A program made the position numbers and the translations under genes. A stretch of DNA of 64,000 nucleotides from NCBI GenBank assembly GCA_024509875.1, contig JAMPIV010000277.1, positions 162,001-226,000 on the forward strand, in the 5' to 3' direction. This document shows, piece by piece, positions 33,893-44,836 of this stretch; position 1 is the first letter of the stretch; every line of letters starts with the position of its first letter. A model generated the notes under the pieces. The model saw nothing but the letters and a program-made list of their open reading frames with translations, was not told the DNA's origin and did no database searches. The DNA is from Oreohelix idahoensis. Lineage: Eukaryota; Mollusca; Gastropoda; Stylommatophora; Oreohelicidae.

Positions 33893-35923
33893 TGTAGTGG
33901 TGTTTGATGGTATTGTATGATGGTGATATTACTAAATGTAATGTATGAGGCCAGCTGTGAAGGCTCCTGAGATAAAATGTAGTTGAGAATTGTCAGAAGG
34001 CCTTTCTTGCTACCACTACGACCTCACACTTAATTAATTTTTTTTTTTTTATGAATGTGGCTACGTAAAGTGTCTAGGGTTATGATATGTAGTGTGGTGT
34101 AATAGGTTATAGATATACCCCCAGATATTTAACAAAACTAATAATATTTAACAAATATTACAACACACTGAACTAACTCAATAGTGTAAAATTTTTTGAT
34201 AGAATTATATTACATTTATTTTGTTCTGGATCAATTTTTTAGGTTGACCAGAACTTAAAAGGATTTAGAGATTATGAAAAGAAATGCATGGAATATTATA
34301 TCATAAATGCAATAGTGTACATATATATGTACTATACTAGTTAGTTTTATTAAAATGTTCTAGTAGTCATCTACTTGGGAGGATAGTTAATGTTTGTGCT
34401 GTTGGGGTGGCCTCATCACACCTGTCTATATTGACTACACAGTGTCCAGAAAATGGTGGGAATTTTTATGGGTTATTAGTAACTAAACGGTGTTGGTGAA
34501 TGTCCAGCAGACCAGAGGCTCACTCATCTTGTAGTTGTAGCTCTGGTGCTGAAATCTTGTGGTCCCACCTCTCCGTGCTGGCGGGCAATAATGGTGGTCT
34601 CTGTCACAAGTACTGCACAGATACACTCGAGTAAAGTCACCAACTGAATAGACACTGCTTGGTTGACAACAGAAACTCACAGCTCTGCAATCAAAGTATG
34701 GGCCATGTGTCAAAATCTATTCTCTACCCACGTCTGGACACAACACTGACACAACAACCACATCATACAGACAGGTCAGATCTCTCTGACCAAACAGCAC
34801 ATTTACCATGGTGGGTTTTACATCAGATAGATCCTCCCAGACTATAGATTCTGAAAAATATTTATTAGTTGTCTGCCCTAAAAGAGGATAGGTAATATGT
34901 TTCATTATTCTCAACACTTGATCTGTCTTGCCTAACCCTTGCTGGAGTTTATGTACATTGTTGGTCCCTAGACCCTGACTTGGGCGGGGGGTCTAGAGCA
35001 AATCCCTACTTGTTTGTAAGGCTAGATTTCGATATGGCAGTATCAAATCACTCGAACATGAAACAATATTCAAAATATATAAGGAAATAATTTCAATCTT
35101 ACCAGATTATGAATAAATAACACAGAATTGCTAGCAAAACTCAGCTGAGCTGCTGGCTATAGTATGGCGTCCCTAAACTTCTTACACTTTCTTTCATATG
35201 GAAATCACCACACTTTAAAATCTGTGTCTATCACTGAACAACTATTGAAGAATGGCCCCACTTTCGCGTCTGAGCGCTAATGATATGATTGTCTGTGGCC
35301 AATCACTGCCTAGGTTTATTTGAATTTCAAATTTCCTACCATAAAGTCATTTCAGTCATGCTTCAGTCAAGTATGGATGTTTATCTGTTAGTCTGTCCGT
35401 CTCTACTTGTGTTTCTACAAAATGTACTTGATTTTTGAACCAACCTTTCTCTCCCCTCCAAAATTTTGTCGTTAAAAGTTATTTTTAGACACAGCCACCA
35501 CAATATCCCCTCTCCTCCATACCAAGTAGATTTGAACACCTGCGTCTCGAGGTCGTGTTTTTTTTGTGCAAAATAGCGACACTTTTAGATTCAATACAGT
35601 CTGTCGATGATGTAAACTACACTGTCTTTTGTCATTATCTTCAATATTATCTATCCGTCTGTAAAATTAAGAACATATTAGTTCACTGCTCAGAATAGGC
35701 CATCCGGCCAACTAATTTTTATATTCCTAACATTAATATTAAGAAAAAAGTACTTTTTAATTTTTGTAATATTCCTAACATCTGCGTTTAGCCGCTGAAT
35801 TCAAATCAAGGGCTTGGTATCGCAAAAGCGTCCAATAAATGACTGTGGCGTAACATATCTATGGTCCCTTCTGTCGAGTTGCTTACTTTTTATGTCAACT
35901 TGGGAAACGTGACTTTTCTCCGT

Positions 35924-35961
<38 letters not shown>

Positions 35962-36181
35962 TGCGTCTCCTTAGCCTTTCTAGTCTCACGCAATCTTTCC
36001 AGTCATATTTTTCCTTTTTGATCCTCCGTTCCCCTCCTGTCTAGCAAGTCAATTTTTATGGAGGGTGATGACCCGCGGTCTAGGCGATCATGTACATCAG
36101 CAGCCCACGCATTATGTTTTTTATCCTTATATGTTATCCTTGGAGGTATTTTACCGTTGTATCTCTGTCAATTTCACTACA
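33893..36181 (-). repeat. Gypsy-2 right (5') LTR
   Basis: 2289 bp, nearly identical to the left LTR, including the 34 C run (35925-35958). It ends ATTTCACTACA before the CTGGG duplication. Confidence 0.96.
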
Positions 36182-36816
36182 CTGGGAGAACAGGTCCTGG
36201 AGCAGGTCGACCACTTTAAATACCTCTGAGCAATTATAGACCGTAAGGGAGGCATCAAAGAAGAGTTGGCCACTCGAAAAGCCGCAGCTGGGAAACTTTT
36301 TCAGGCCATAAATCGAGGATTCCTCAGCAAGAGAGAGGTTGGTAAGAAAACGAAGATGGCTGTATACCGCTCCACCAATGTCCCAGTCTTGACATATGGA
36401 TGCGAGTCATGAGCAATGAATACAACCCACAAAAGCCAGATCCAAACCTCAGAAATGAGGTATCTGAGGAAGGTTGTTGAAGTAACAAGAGACATGGTAC
36501 GCAACCAGACGATACGTCAAGGCCTAAAATCCCACCCCCTGCAGACCCAAGTAGAACAGTCCCAACTAAGATGGTTTGGCCATGTCTGCAGACTGGGAGA
36601 AGATCGGCTACCACGACAAGCATGGGAAACAAAGAGCCAGGGATCCAGACCCCCAGGACGAACCAGAGTCCGCTGGGAGGACAACATTAGACAATCTTTG
36701 AAGGACCAAAGACTAGAATGGAACCAGACCAGGAGGAAGACAGCCAATAGGATAGTTTGTCGCTCTCTCTTCCAAACCTCTACACCTCACGGTAGAACGG
36801 GAACGACTAAGTAAGT
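36182..36816 (+). pseudogene. LINE A copy 2, right piece: C-terminal domain and tail
   Basis: Continues the LINE A frame interrupted at 26912: GEQVLEQVDHFKY, LTYGCES, QTSEMRYLRKVVEVTRD, QLRWFGHVCRLGEDRLPRQ, RTRVRWEDNIRQSL. It is closely similar to 16110-16750, with a stop near 36411. It ends in TAAGTAAGT (36808-36816), the family's (TAAG)n tail. After this, LINE B resumes on the minus strand. Confidence 0.92.
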
Positions 36817-36980
36817 CTCTTTTTTCCAGACTTGTGCAAATAGTGTTTCTAAAAGTTCTGCTGCTCGTTCATTATCTGCCTTGAATAACGCAGCATTGTC
36901 ATGACCAGGAGCTTTTCCATTCTTAACCCGTTGATAGCTGTGATGATTTCTTCTCTTCGTAGAATGCTTGAATTTATGTC
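36817..36980 (-). pseudogene. LINE B, piece 2: start of the RT domain
   Basis: The minus strand encodes DINSSILRREEIITAI and, after a frame shift, VKNGKAPGHDNAALFKADNE and TLFAQVWKKE. In RTE-like LINEs this block lies just upstream of the LPKKG..CNSWRGITLLS block found at 25510-25575, so the two pieces are one element split by LINE A. About eight codons are missing between them, probably a small target deletion. Confidence 0.82.
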
Positions 36981-39172
36981 TATAGCACGTTTCACTAGCT
37001 TTGCCCAACTTCAAAATGCTATATCTCAGCGAATATATAACGCATATAAGTGAAATTTTGTGTGTGAATTTGAAATGGTATAGACCCTATGAATTAAATT
37101 TTTCATTAAAATGCGGCCATTGGTTTCAATTTTCGTTTCTTTGCGATATAATATAAAATCCTACTTGCCAACACGCACACATATTGAAATGTCTACAGTA
37201 AATTATACGACCTCATTTGCACATTTTTGGTTTATCAAGCAATTGGCATGATTTTTGAGTGAAATTGCGTGAAATCGCACTTCTTGAACATAAAACAGTT
37301 TATATCCGGTGCAACGCACACATTATCAATCAGAGGTGTGTCTACAAAAATTATTGTGTGGTTAAGAAGGAAAAATGAGTCTGCGAGTACATTTTATGAC
37401 ATTACAGCAAATCACAAATAGGATTTTTAAGTATTTCTGCAATGAAGCTACTCGAGGAAAACTATATCATTCTATTTCAAACCCACAAAAGAGGACTATT
37501 CACGCCTTGGGGATAAGCAAACGATCATTGCACCGCTGGATAGCGACATCTGAAATGTCTAATTCCAGTGTTTTACACACGAAAATTAGGCCAAGAGTGG
37601 TATATAATTTTGACAGAGAATTGATCCGCAGAGAAATTTGCAATATGTTTCACAATAATGAGGCAGTGACTTTAAGGAAATTGAAAATTTGGTTAAGAAA
37701 GAGTAATGACATTGATATTTCCAAATCTACGCTATGGAGGACTATTAAGAGTTTGGGATTCACTTTTAGAAAATATGTTGGTGGTAGAAACCTTATTTGT
37801 GAGAAGCCTCATATAGTTGCAATGAGAAGCAAATATTTACGCGAGGTCAGAGAAATGAGAAGAGATTGTTATGATTTTGTGTATTTAGATGAAACTTGGA
37901 TCAATGCGCACCACAGTAATGAACGAGAATGGCAATCATCTGATGGAACAACTAAGAGACTAGTACCAAGCAGCAAAGGACAGCGCCTAATAATTGCACA
38001 TCCAGGAAGCAGCCATCATGGGCTTCTAAATAATACTGAACTCATATTTGTTTCAAAATCCACAGATAATAGGGATTACCATGCAGAGATGAATGGCAAG
38101 ATATTTCAAGATTGGATTGTGAATCATGTACTTCCTTCCTTGGATAGACCGTGGTGTTTGATAATGGACAATGCCTCATATCACAACGTTGTGGCACCAG
38201 AAGATAAAGTTTCTAATTCACCAAGTATTAAAGATGTAATAACGATTTGGCTGACCATAAACAACATTCCATTCAACGAAATGTCCATGAACCTGAATTA
38301 CTTGGAATTGTAAAAAAAGACACAGCATACAAAGATATTTCACATAGACAAGGCAATCCATGAACATGGTCACAGATGTTTAAGATTACCTCCTTACCAT
38401 TCTCACGTAAACCCAATAGAATTAGTATGGGCTAAAATTAAGGAACAGGTAGCAACAGAAAATAGAACGTTCAAATTAAAAGATGTAAAATACTTATAAA
38501 AGCCGCCATCTCCAATATAGCCAGGGATTATTGGAAGAAAAGTGAGAACCATGTGTTACAAGAGGAAGAGGAATATTGGAAGAATGATGGTTTGTCCTTC
38601 ATTCAGCCGAGATTGATTTTCAATTTCTCAGAGACATCTGATTATGATTCGGATGAAGTTTAATTTCTTTAAAGATGACCTTACCGTTATTTACAAGCAC
38701 ATTAGAGGAGCAACGTTCCATTATGATATTTATGAACCGCAAAGAGATGATACCCATTGAAATAATTAGATCAAGGAAGGTCCAGTTTGGTAGCGCATTA
38801 AATGTCAATGACAAACAATGTCACGAGTATTTAGCATGCTGATCATTTAAGAAATCATCTTCAACACGTATTCAATTGCAAACGTGATGGCCACATTATT
38901 GTAATAGTAGACACGCCTATGCCTAATCAATTCACAGAATCTGTGCATGAAGTGGTAAAATTTCTTTTCTCGATACACAATAATTAGTATGTCGACAAAG
39001 ATCAAAGGATTTCATCCGTTTATGGGAACTGGACAAGATGCACAGATATAAAGTATATATTTGTTGGGTCTAACCCAATATAACATCGTATGCAAAAAAT
39101 GGCATTAATACGTTAGACGGTTAATCAGATAATTACATTTGTTTGAGGGCAAAGCTAGTGAAACGTGCTATA
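36981..39172 (+). mobile_element. Sailor-2: long-spacer (about DD82E) Tc1/mariner-like transposon
   Basis: Perfect 26 bp terminal inverted repeats at 36981-37006 and 39147-39172 (outer part TATAGCACGTTTCAC), with TA at the outer edges. 2192 bp. It encodes a DDE transposase on the plus strand. It sits inside LINE B: the residues on its two flanks (EPPETQLNVHKAEKYL and DINSSILRREE) read as one LINE B frame. The spacing between the second Asp and the Glu is about 83 codons, much longer than the 34-41 of classical Tc1/mariner. Confidence 0.9.
37375..38662 (+). pseudogene. Sailor-2 transposase (frame-shifted)
   Basis: A DDE transposase that would bind the terminal repeats and cut and paste the element at TA. 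The N-terminal part has helix-turn-helix-like regions (ALGISKRSLHRWIA; VTLRKLKIWLRKS..ISKSTLWRTIKSLG). The catalytic residues are Asp172 in VYLDETWINAHH, Asp265 in LIMDNASYHNV and the Glu of PYHSHVNPIELVWAKIK (codon at 38419). The first frame ends at 38313 after an indel near 38281. A second indel near 38335 and a stop near 38498 follow, and the conserved C-terminus (ARDYWKKSENHVLQEE) runs to about 38662. All three catalytic residues are present, but the frame is broken. Confidence 0.9.
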
Positions 39173-39223
39173 GATATTTTTCAGCCTTATGAACATTCAG
39201 CTGCGTCTCTGGTGGTTCCTTAC
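39173..39223 (-). pseudogene. LINE B, piece 3
   Basis: 51 bp encoding EPPETQLNVHKAEKYL on the minus strand, the linker before DINSSILRREE. It lies between Sailor-2 and the 1052 bp insert and ends with the duplication CTTAC (39219-39223). Confidence 0.72.
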
Positions 39224-40275
39224 TGAGACCGTATGGCCTACTAAGTTGCTACAAAGAATTATAGTAAAGTATTTAAGAATGATTAGTTAGTAAAAATAAA
39301 CACCAGTCGAAAAACCAATGACACCATCACATATGAACCCACGATGTCATCAAACCTTGTGTGGCTTCCATACAAGTTGGGCCGGAAGACATTTGGAATA
39401 GAGAGGACCTAGAACAACGGTTGGTCTTACTTACTTAGAAACAATAATTTTAGACTAGAGATTTTGTGGTTGGTTGGGTTAGAGATTATTTTAACATCCA
39501 GCAAGGCCTCAGGACTATTCATAAGAGAGTTTCCGGTATCTACTCCAATTAGAAATAATTTCATCCGGCAAACCATAGCACCAGACTAGTATATAGACTG
39601 ATGCATCATAGTAACCAGTGAGAGCCTGAGACAGTTATCTCAGTGACCAGAGTCATATCTACATAAGGCGTACTCACTTGAGGTGTGGAGCAACCTCGCG
39701 CGTCCCCTATTGTGAGAACAAAAGCCTTTGACTCCTACGTTTGTGACAAGTACATAACCGTCTAGACACCTACTACTTACCAGGGCCACCAACGAACCAG
39801 CGCTGACACCTGCCAAGAATTTTATTGTGGTTTTATCCACAACAAGTGAGTCTCGAATTAGTTTTTCCAAAGTTTCAAATCGATATTTTATTTCTATAAG
39901 TTTCCACAGAATTCAGACATGCCTTATCACGACTTGCATAAGTAATAAACCTTTTGCCATCGAGGCTAAAGCTGGCAGTATTGCCCTACCAGAAATGTGC
40001 TGGAGACGTTTATTTGCCAGCATAGAAATCAAATAAATAAAGAAAATTTGATATAAATACTTGGACTCCTCTAATATTCTGCTTTTAGAATTTTCCTTTA
40101 CTTTGTTGGAATTGCAGTTGATAATCAAACCTTCAATCATGGTACTATCAACTATAAGCTTTTACGAGTACTACGTGGTTTTTTCCTTACTTCTGGAAGT
40201 AACAACTCTGGTGTATAACCAGTCATCCACAGAAGTATTCCAAGTAAAGAAAGTGTCGCGGTTATATCCCTTTGA
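39224..40275. mobile_element. Unidentified 1052 bp insertion in LINE B
   Basis: Flanked by CTTAC at 39219-39223 and 40276-40280. Removing it and one copy rejoins the LINE B residues NIVTSL and KEPPE. It starts TGAGACCGTATGGCC and ends GGTTATATCCCTTTGA. It has no clear terminal inverted repeats and no recognised domain. Its size and 5 bp duplication fit a solo LTR, but the TG...GA ends are not the usual TG...CA. The class is unknown. Confidence 0.6.
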
Positions 40276-40565
40276 CTTACTCAAGGGAAGTAACAATATT
40301 AGGCACCGTCACATAACTCAGTGTTTCTCTGACGTGCTCAGTCCATCTTGTTTCCTGCCCCTGTGCTGTGGTGATGAGATTTCCTTGCTTGTCTCTCACT
40401 AACGTAATATTGTCTGCACTCCGTTTTCCGCTGATAGTTTTAGTTATTTTACATACTGGGCTTTTTTCATTCCTCAGTGCTGCCTCTTCTGCCTGCATTG
40501 CAAGATCGTCCAGAAATTTCCTTTTGTTGGCTCGCGTTTGACATTTTACTTCCTTGTCCAGCTGA
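40276..40565 (-). pseudogene. LINE B, piece 4: region before the RT
   Basis: The minus strand encodes ANKRKFLDDLAMQAEEAALR, KITKTISGKRSADNITLV and DKQGNLITTAQGQETRW, the typical segment between endonuclease and RT of RTE-like LINEs. The 5' limit is about 40565. The endonuclease is not seen, so the copy was 5'-truncated or has decayed. Confidence 0.85.
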
Positions 40566-41000
40566 CTGTACTGTACAGTCCATATACTGGCATTGTCGGG
40601 AGTATTAGATCACTCCGTGTCTTAATCTTAACGTGATTGTCATCCACAATGGATGACTGAGATAACATGGTTAGTTGCAATTATCTGCAACCCATGTTCT
40701 CATATCAAACGTCTGTTCCATACCTTCACCGACAAAACGTATGGGTTTTCACCGTATCCAATCTTGTGCAAAGGCAATGCCAGCTTATCTTTTGCCATCC
40801 TTGCCAGCCTGGCTTGCGATATGACAAACTTAACCCGTTTCGCTTCTTCAGACACCTTATTGCTTGGCCAGAAGATGTTACGTAACGTAAACAAACAACT
40901 TCGCTCTGCACAAACTGAAGTCAACGTTGTTTCAAAACACGTCAAGCGCTCAGGAAATAGCAAAGGAGTGACGAAGTAGAACAAGATATGATATGAACAC
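40566..41000. other. Spacer upstream of LINE B
   Basis: Overlapping open frames of 60-130 codons on both strands (for example 40700-41092 minus) have no recognised motif. May include decayed LINE 5' sequence. Confidence 0.35.
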
Positions 41001-41004
41001 ATTT

Positions 41005-41262
41005 CGGAAAAAGATGTGAGAAGATAACGCTGGCATTGGATAGGACACACACTGAAGGTAAAATTCAAGGCAGTCCTCGTTCCGGAATCCACAAGGTAAG
41101 AGAAAAGAAGAAAGACCGAAAAAAAAACACGCGGAGATGGGAATTAGACACAGACCTGAAGGCAGAGACAACCTTTGAACTGATGACGCAGGACAAGAAG
41201 GCTTGGTATCAACTTTTCAAAGGTCTATGCTACTTGGGAAGCTGAAGGATAGTGATAATGTA
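41005..41262 (+). pseudogene. LINE 3' end fragment (C-terminal domain)
   Basis: Encodes RWHWIGHTLK after a stop, then with shifts NTRRWELDTDLKAETTFEL and KAWYQLFKGLCYLGS before the stop codon, matching the WxWxGHTLR...GLCSxGS end of RTE-like LINEs. A similar end is at 63660-63830. Strongly 5'-truncated. Confidence 0.7.
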
Positions 41263-42118
41263 TCTTCTCTTGTTGTCACGCTACATTCGCTAATCCCCCT
41301 ACTGTTTCTATAGCTTATGATTTATTATTTACGAGGTAAAGTCGCTCGCCTTAAGCCCAACCGTTCTTGGCTGCCATTTACAATCGAGTACTTCGATTGA
41401 GCAGACATCTTGTTACCTTGTTGGGGAATCAACATGGCGGCTGTAACACAATTATACATGAGAGCGGACCTGTTTTGACATTTAGCACATGTGATTCCTA
41501 TCTCTATGGATAATGTTCCAGGAAGATCAAATTCACTTGTGCTTGGTGACGTCTGGGTCTCGGTGGCTTTATTATTATTAATATTATTATTTATCTCTTT
41601 TTATTCATTCGTGAAATGTATTTTTTTAATCAATTTTTTAAAATTTTTACTGTGTTTTATTTCTGACTTGTTATTAGTTTAAGACGATGATAGGAAACTC
41701 TATACATAGCGTTACAACAGGAGACAATCAAATCATCAGAAGTTATTACCCGTCAGTCAAGCGCTTTATTTCCTTCACACACTAAAAAATAGGGGGGGGG
41801 CGAGCCTAATTGCGCTATGACTCACAAGTGTCAGCCTCCTGTTACGTGTTCCGCCGGCGTTGGGAGTTTGAACCCTCTCCACCTTGATTGCGCCTTCCAA
41901 ATTCCTGGTTTTATCCATCCTGCCAATTTGAAGCAGTTGTGAAATAACAAATTTGTTGTATATAAATTTTCGTCCTGAATTCCATAGCCAGTTGCGATTG
42001 TTCCACAGGCAGCACGATACTTCTTCAGTTTATAAGTTTTGTTTTTTAATGACTGTTTCACGAAGGTTATTTTCTGAGCAATAAAAGGTAGTCCCATAGC
42101 AGATACTACCGTAGGGAA
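41263..42118. other. Spacer, no gene seen
   Basis: Contains ATTATT-rich and T-rich stretches and a G9 run near 41792-41800. A 108-codon minus-strand open frame (41831-42157) runs into the Gypsy-3 LTR and has no recognisable domain. Confidence 0.4.
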
Positions 42119-42123
42119 GTCAT

Positions 42124-43268
42124 TGTTGCTGTCATTTTCGACGGAGTCATCTGTCAAGTTATTTGCTTATGTTTGTATCATAAGTATAATTGTGTCTTTA
42201 CCTGCGATGTCAGGTTGATTAGGGGTTGTCTTCCCTTGTTTATTCATTCATTGTGTTTGACCTTTAGGGTCAGAGGTTGACAGTTCGGCGTAGGCCTATG
42301 GGAAGGTTTTTTAAGCGGGAGTGAGATATACTTCCGGGAAGCCGGAAGGTCCTGTTTTTCTGAAGGGACCAAGAGTCCATTGTTTTTCGGGGAGAATCTT
42401 CGAAGTAACTGCTATGGCAGTTTTCCCCAGTGAATCTCTGTGCGTCGGGATGACGACAGAATTCCTTGTTTAGTTCTGAGGATTCATTTTCCAGGTAATA
42501 CCGACCTTTATGCATTATTACGCTTTTCGGTGGCAGAACATGTAAAGGATTACCTAGGGTGAACAGCAGCTCACTGATCCGCCATTTCAGAACTTATATA
42601 TTTGTGCTCGAGGTAGCCATCCAAGACTGTTAGTCTTATATTGTCCAGAAATCCAGTGACGAAGATATATTGTGGGAGCCGCAGATTGGCGGAATCTATA
42701 TCTACAATAAGTATTACTGCAGGGTTGATGATAACCTATTTAACAGAAGTACACGGCCGACGTCAGGACGAGGCCTGTGCTTCCGGCTATTATACTACAG
42801 CCTGATATGTGCAATTGGCGGGGAGTGCCAAGTTGCATCTGTGTGTCAAAGTAACTAAGGCATCTGACGCGTTTAGTCAGAGACGCCAAGGGCGACGCTA
42901 CGAACTGTCATTATTGAAGAACTTTGCTATTGACCATGCACGTCTATTCTGATGTTTACCTTTTTGAATGCCAAATGTATACCTATCGATGTCAGGTCAG
43001 CATGACCTTGTTACACTGACTGTTCCTGTTGATACTATGTGTGTTCCCGTCAATAAATGTCTTGAAACATGCCTGCAGTGTCAAAGCATCCTTGATTACT
43101 GCATGTGAGAGTATGGGTTGCAGGATCTACATCTATACGAGCCTAAACACATTCGCGCCTTCATTCGCACCCACACTCAATTCATCATACGCTCGCACTA
43201 CACATCTAACAACATGTATACTGTCTTGGGCCAGTGATCACCTCAACAAGAAAAAAAAGACAGTTACA
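42124..43268 (+). repeat. Gypsy-3 5' LTR
   Basis: 1145 bp, TGTTGCTG to GTTACA. A possible polyadenylation signal, AATAAATGTC, lies near 43051-43060. A 62-codon open frame, identical in both LTRs, has no recognised domain. Confidence 0.96.
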
Positions 43269-44836
43269 TTTCTGGTGGACCAGTTACGTGGGCTCTTATG
43301 ATACATTTCTTGTCGCCAATGTGGCCTAGAAACTTACATTTCTGATGGACCAGACCTGTGGGTTTAAAAAGAACAGAGCGAGCATTTGACATTATTGTTG
43401 ACATTTATGGATCCAGAAATTTACATTCCTGGTTGGCTGTTACATGTATGATGTCTCCAGTTTTGTCGAGAAAGTTACAAGAAGGACAAGTACACATTAC
43501 ACTTCTGATCTGTGGGTCTAAGCTACACACGGGACAGCCGTAACACACAGCGCTAATTCTACACTTGCAAGTTTTGGCTACAACAGGACAGATATAGGTC
43601 ATCAACGGTTGACCCAAATAAACAGTACGAGCATTTATATTATAATGCTACATAAAGCATAACAAGACATGTACTGAAGTTAACTACTAGGCATTTGCTA
43701 CGTGGACCATAACTGCATAGAAGGCGGGTTTCTATTGTAAACAGTACTGCTGGTTGTTACACGTTTCATTCAACAACAGACTTTTCTAGGTCAGAGCATT
43801 CAAGCTACATTGTTGGAGGTCAAGTGTCTGTAAACAGTACGTGGAAATAGTAAACATTCAATGTGCAAGCCCTAATTTGAGAAGGTCATAGTAACTTTGG
43901 TTCGTGAATACCACTTTATGTTACAGTGGATTTGACGTTCAGTGCGCGTTTGACATTTCGTTTCTGTGTTCGCAAGGAGCAAGGAATTTATTTTAGTTTC
44001 AGCTGTGACTGAACTTGTTCTGCAACACATTGAAATTGATTGCTATATTATGTTACTTCTACTGTTTTTGGTGTATTTTTCTGCGGGTTTTTCGGTTGGT
44101 GGGTCTTACGGTAAATATGCCACTTGATCGAGGCTTACTGTAAGCGTTCTGTAGGTGCAAATTTTCTTAATTTGGAAATTTGCTAGTGACAATTGGTCGC
44201 TATTGATGTTAGCTGTGATGTAATTGTACTTAACGTTGTTTTTGTAATATTTTGTCTATTTTTCAGTTTTGATTGTCGATTTGTTTTGTTTGTATTCTGT
44301 AGGTCTCTCCTTTCTTGTGTATTTCTCTACACATTTTTGGTTAAAACAGTGTTGCCATTTGTATTGTTTTGTATTTTTGTCTTTGTATTTTTTTTTTTTG
44401 GTTGTACTACATTACTGTCATGCACAGTCTACATACACATACTTGGTCATGTTTTGATATTATTGATAAGGTAGACTCTTCATATAGAGTTTCTTAATAA
44501 AATATTATTATATAAGATATTTATACAAGTTCTTTGATAAAAGACTTGTTATCTACAAAGATTGAGACAAGGTAAATACATATTCAAGTTCTTTATAAAA
44601 AAGACTTGTGCCCATAGTGAGTGGGATATAAGGGATTTTTTTTCCACAGGTACTCAAGTGATTTTTTGGGTACATTATAAACAAGAGGAACATACAAAGT
44701 CTTTGTCTAAGACTAAGACAGTAAAATAAAGTGAAGTGAGTATACAAGTCTAGCATTTCAGACTTGTCTCCCATTGAAGTGGGATAAGGTAATTTATTTA
44801 ATTTTTTTTTTCAGGTTTCTGATCTCATTAGACAAG
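43269..44836 (+). other. Gypsy-3 long 5' leader with PBS candidate
   Basis: 1.57 kb between LTR and gag start. TGGTGGACCAGTTACG at 43273 is the primer-binding-site candidate, and a diverged copy (TGATGGACCAGACCTG) follows at about 43343. From 44480 on, imperfect units with CAAGTTCTTT..AAAGACTTG repeat. CAG preceded by T-runs (near 44649 and 44813) and AAGGTAA motifs suggest possible splice sites. No open frame of note. Confidence 0.6.

Larger units (their letters stand above)
26913..36181 (-). mobile_element. Gypsy-2: young Ty3/gypsy element, Gmr1-like order
   Basis: Starts TGTAGTGGTGTTTGATGG and ends ATTTCACTACA, flanked by CTGGG at 26908-26912 and 36182-36186. Removing the element and one CTGGG restores the LINE A sequence (compare 16110-16130). 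The LTRs are 2294 and 2289 bp and differ at about two base substitutions plus homopolymer length changes, so insertion was very recent. The internal region is 29207-33892, 4686 bp. It belongs to the same internal family as Gypsy-1, but its LTRs are clearly different. Confidence 0.97.

Noticed and set aside
41831..42157. 108-codon minus-strand frame as a host exon
   Set aside because: It crosses the boundary of the Gypsy-3 LTR at 42124, so most of it cannot predate or belong to one gene. No recognisable domain.
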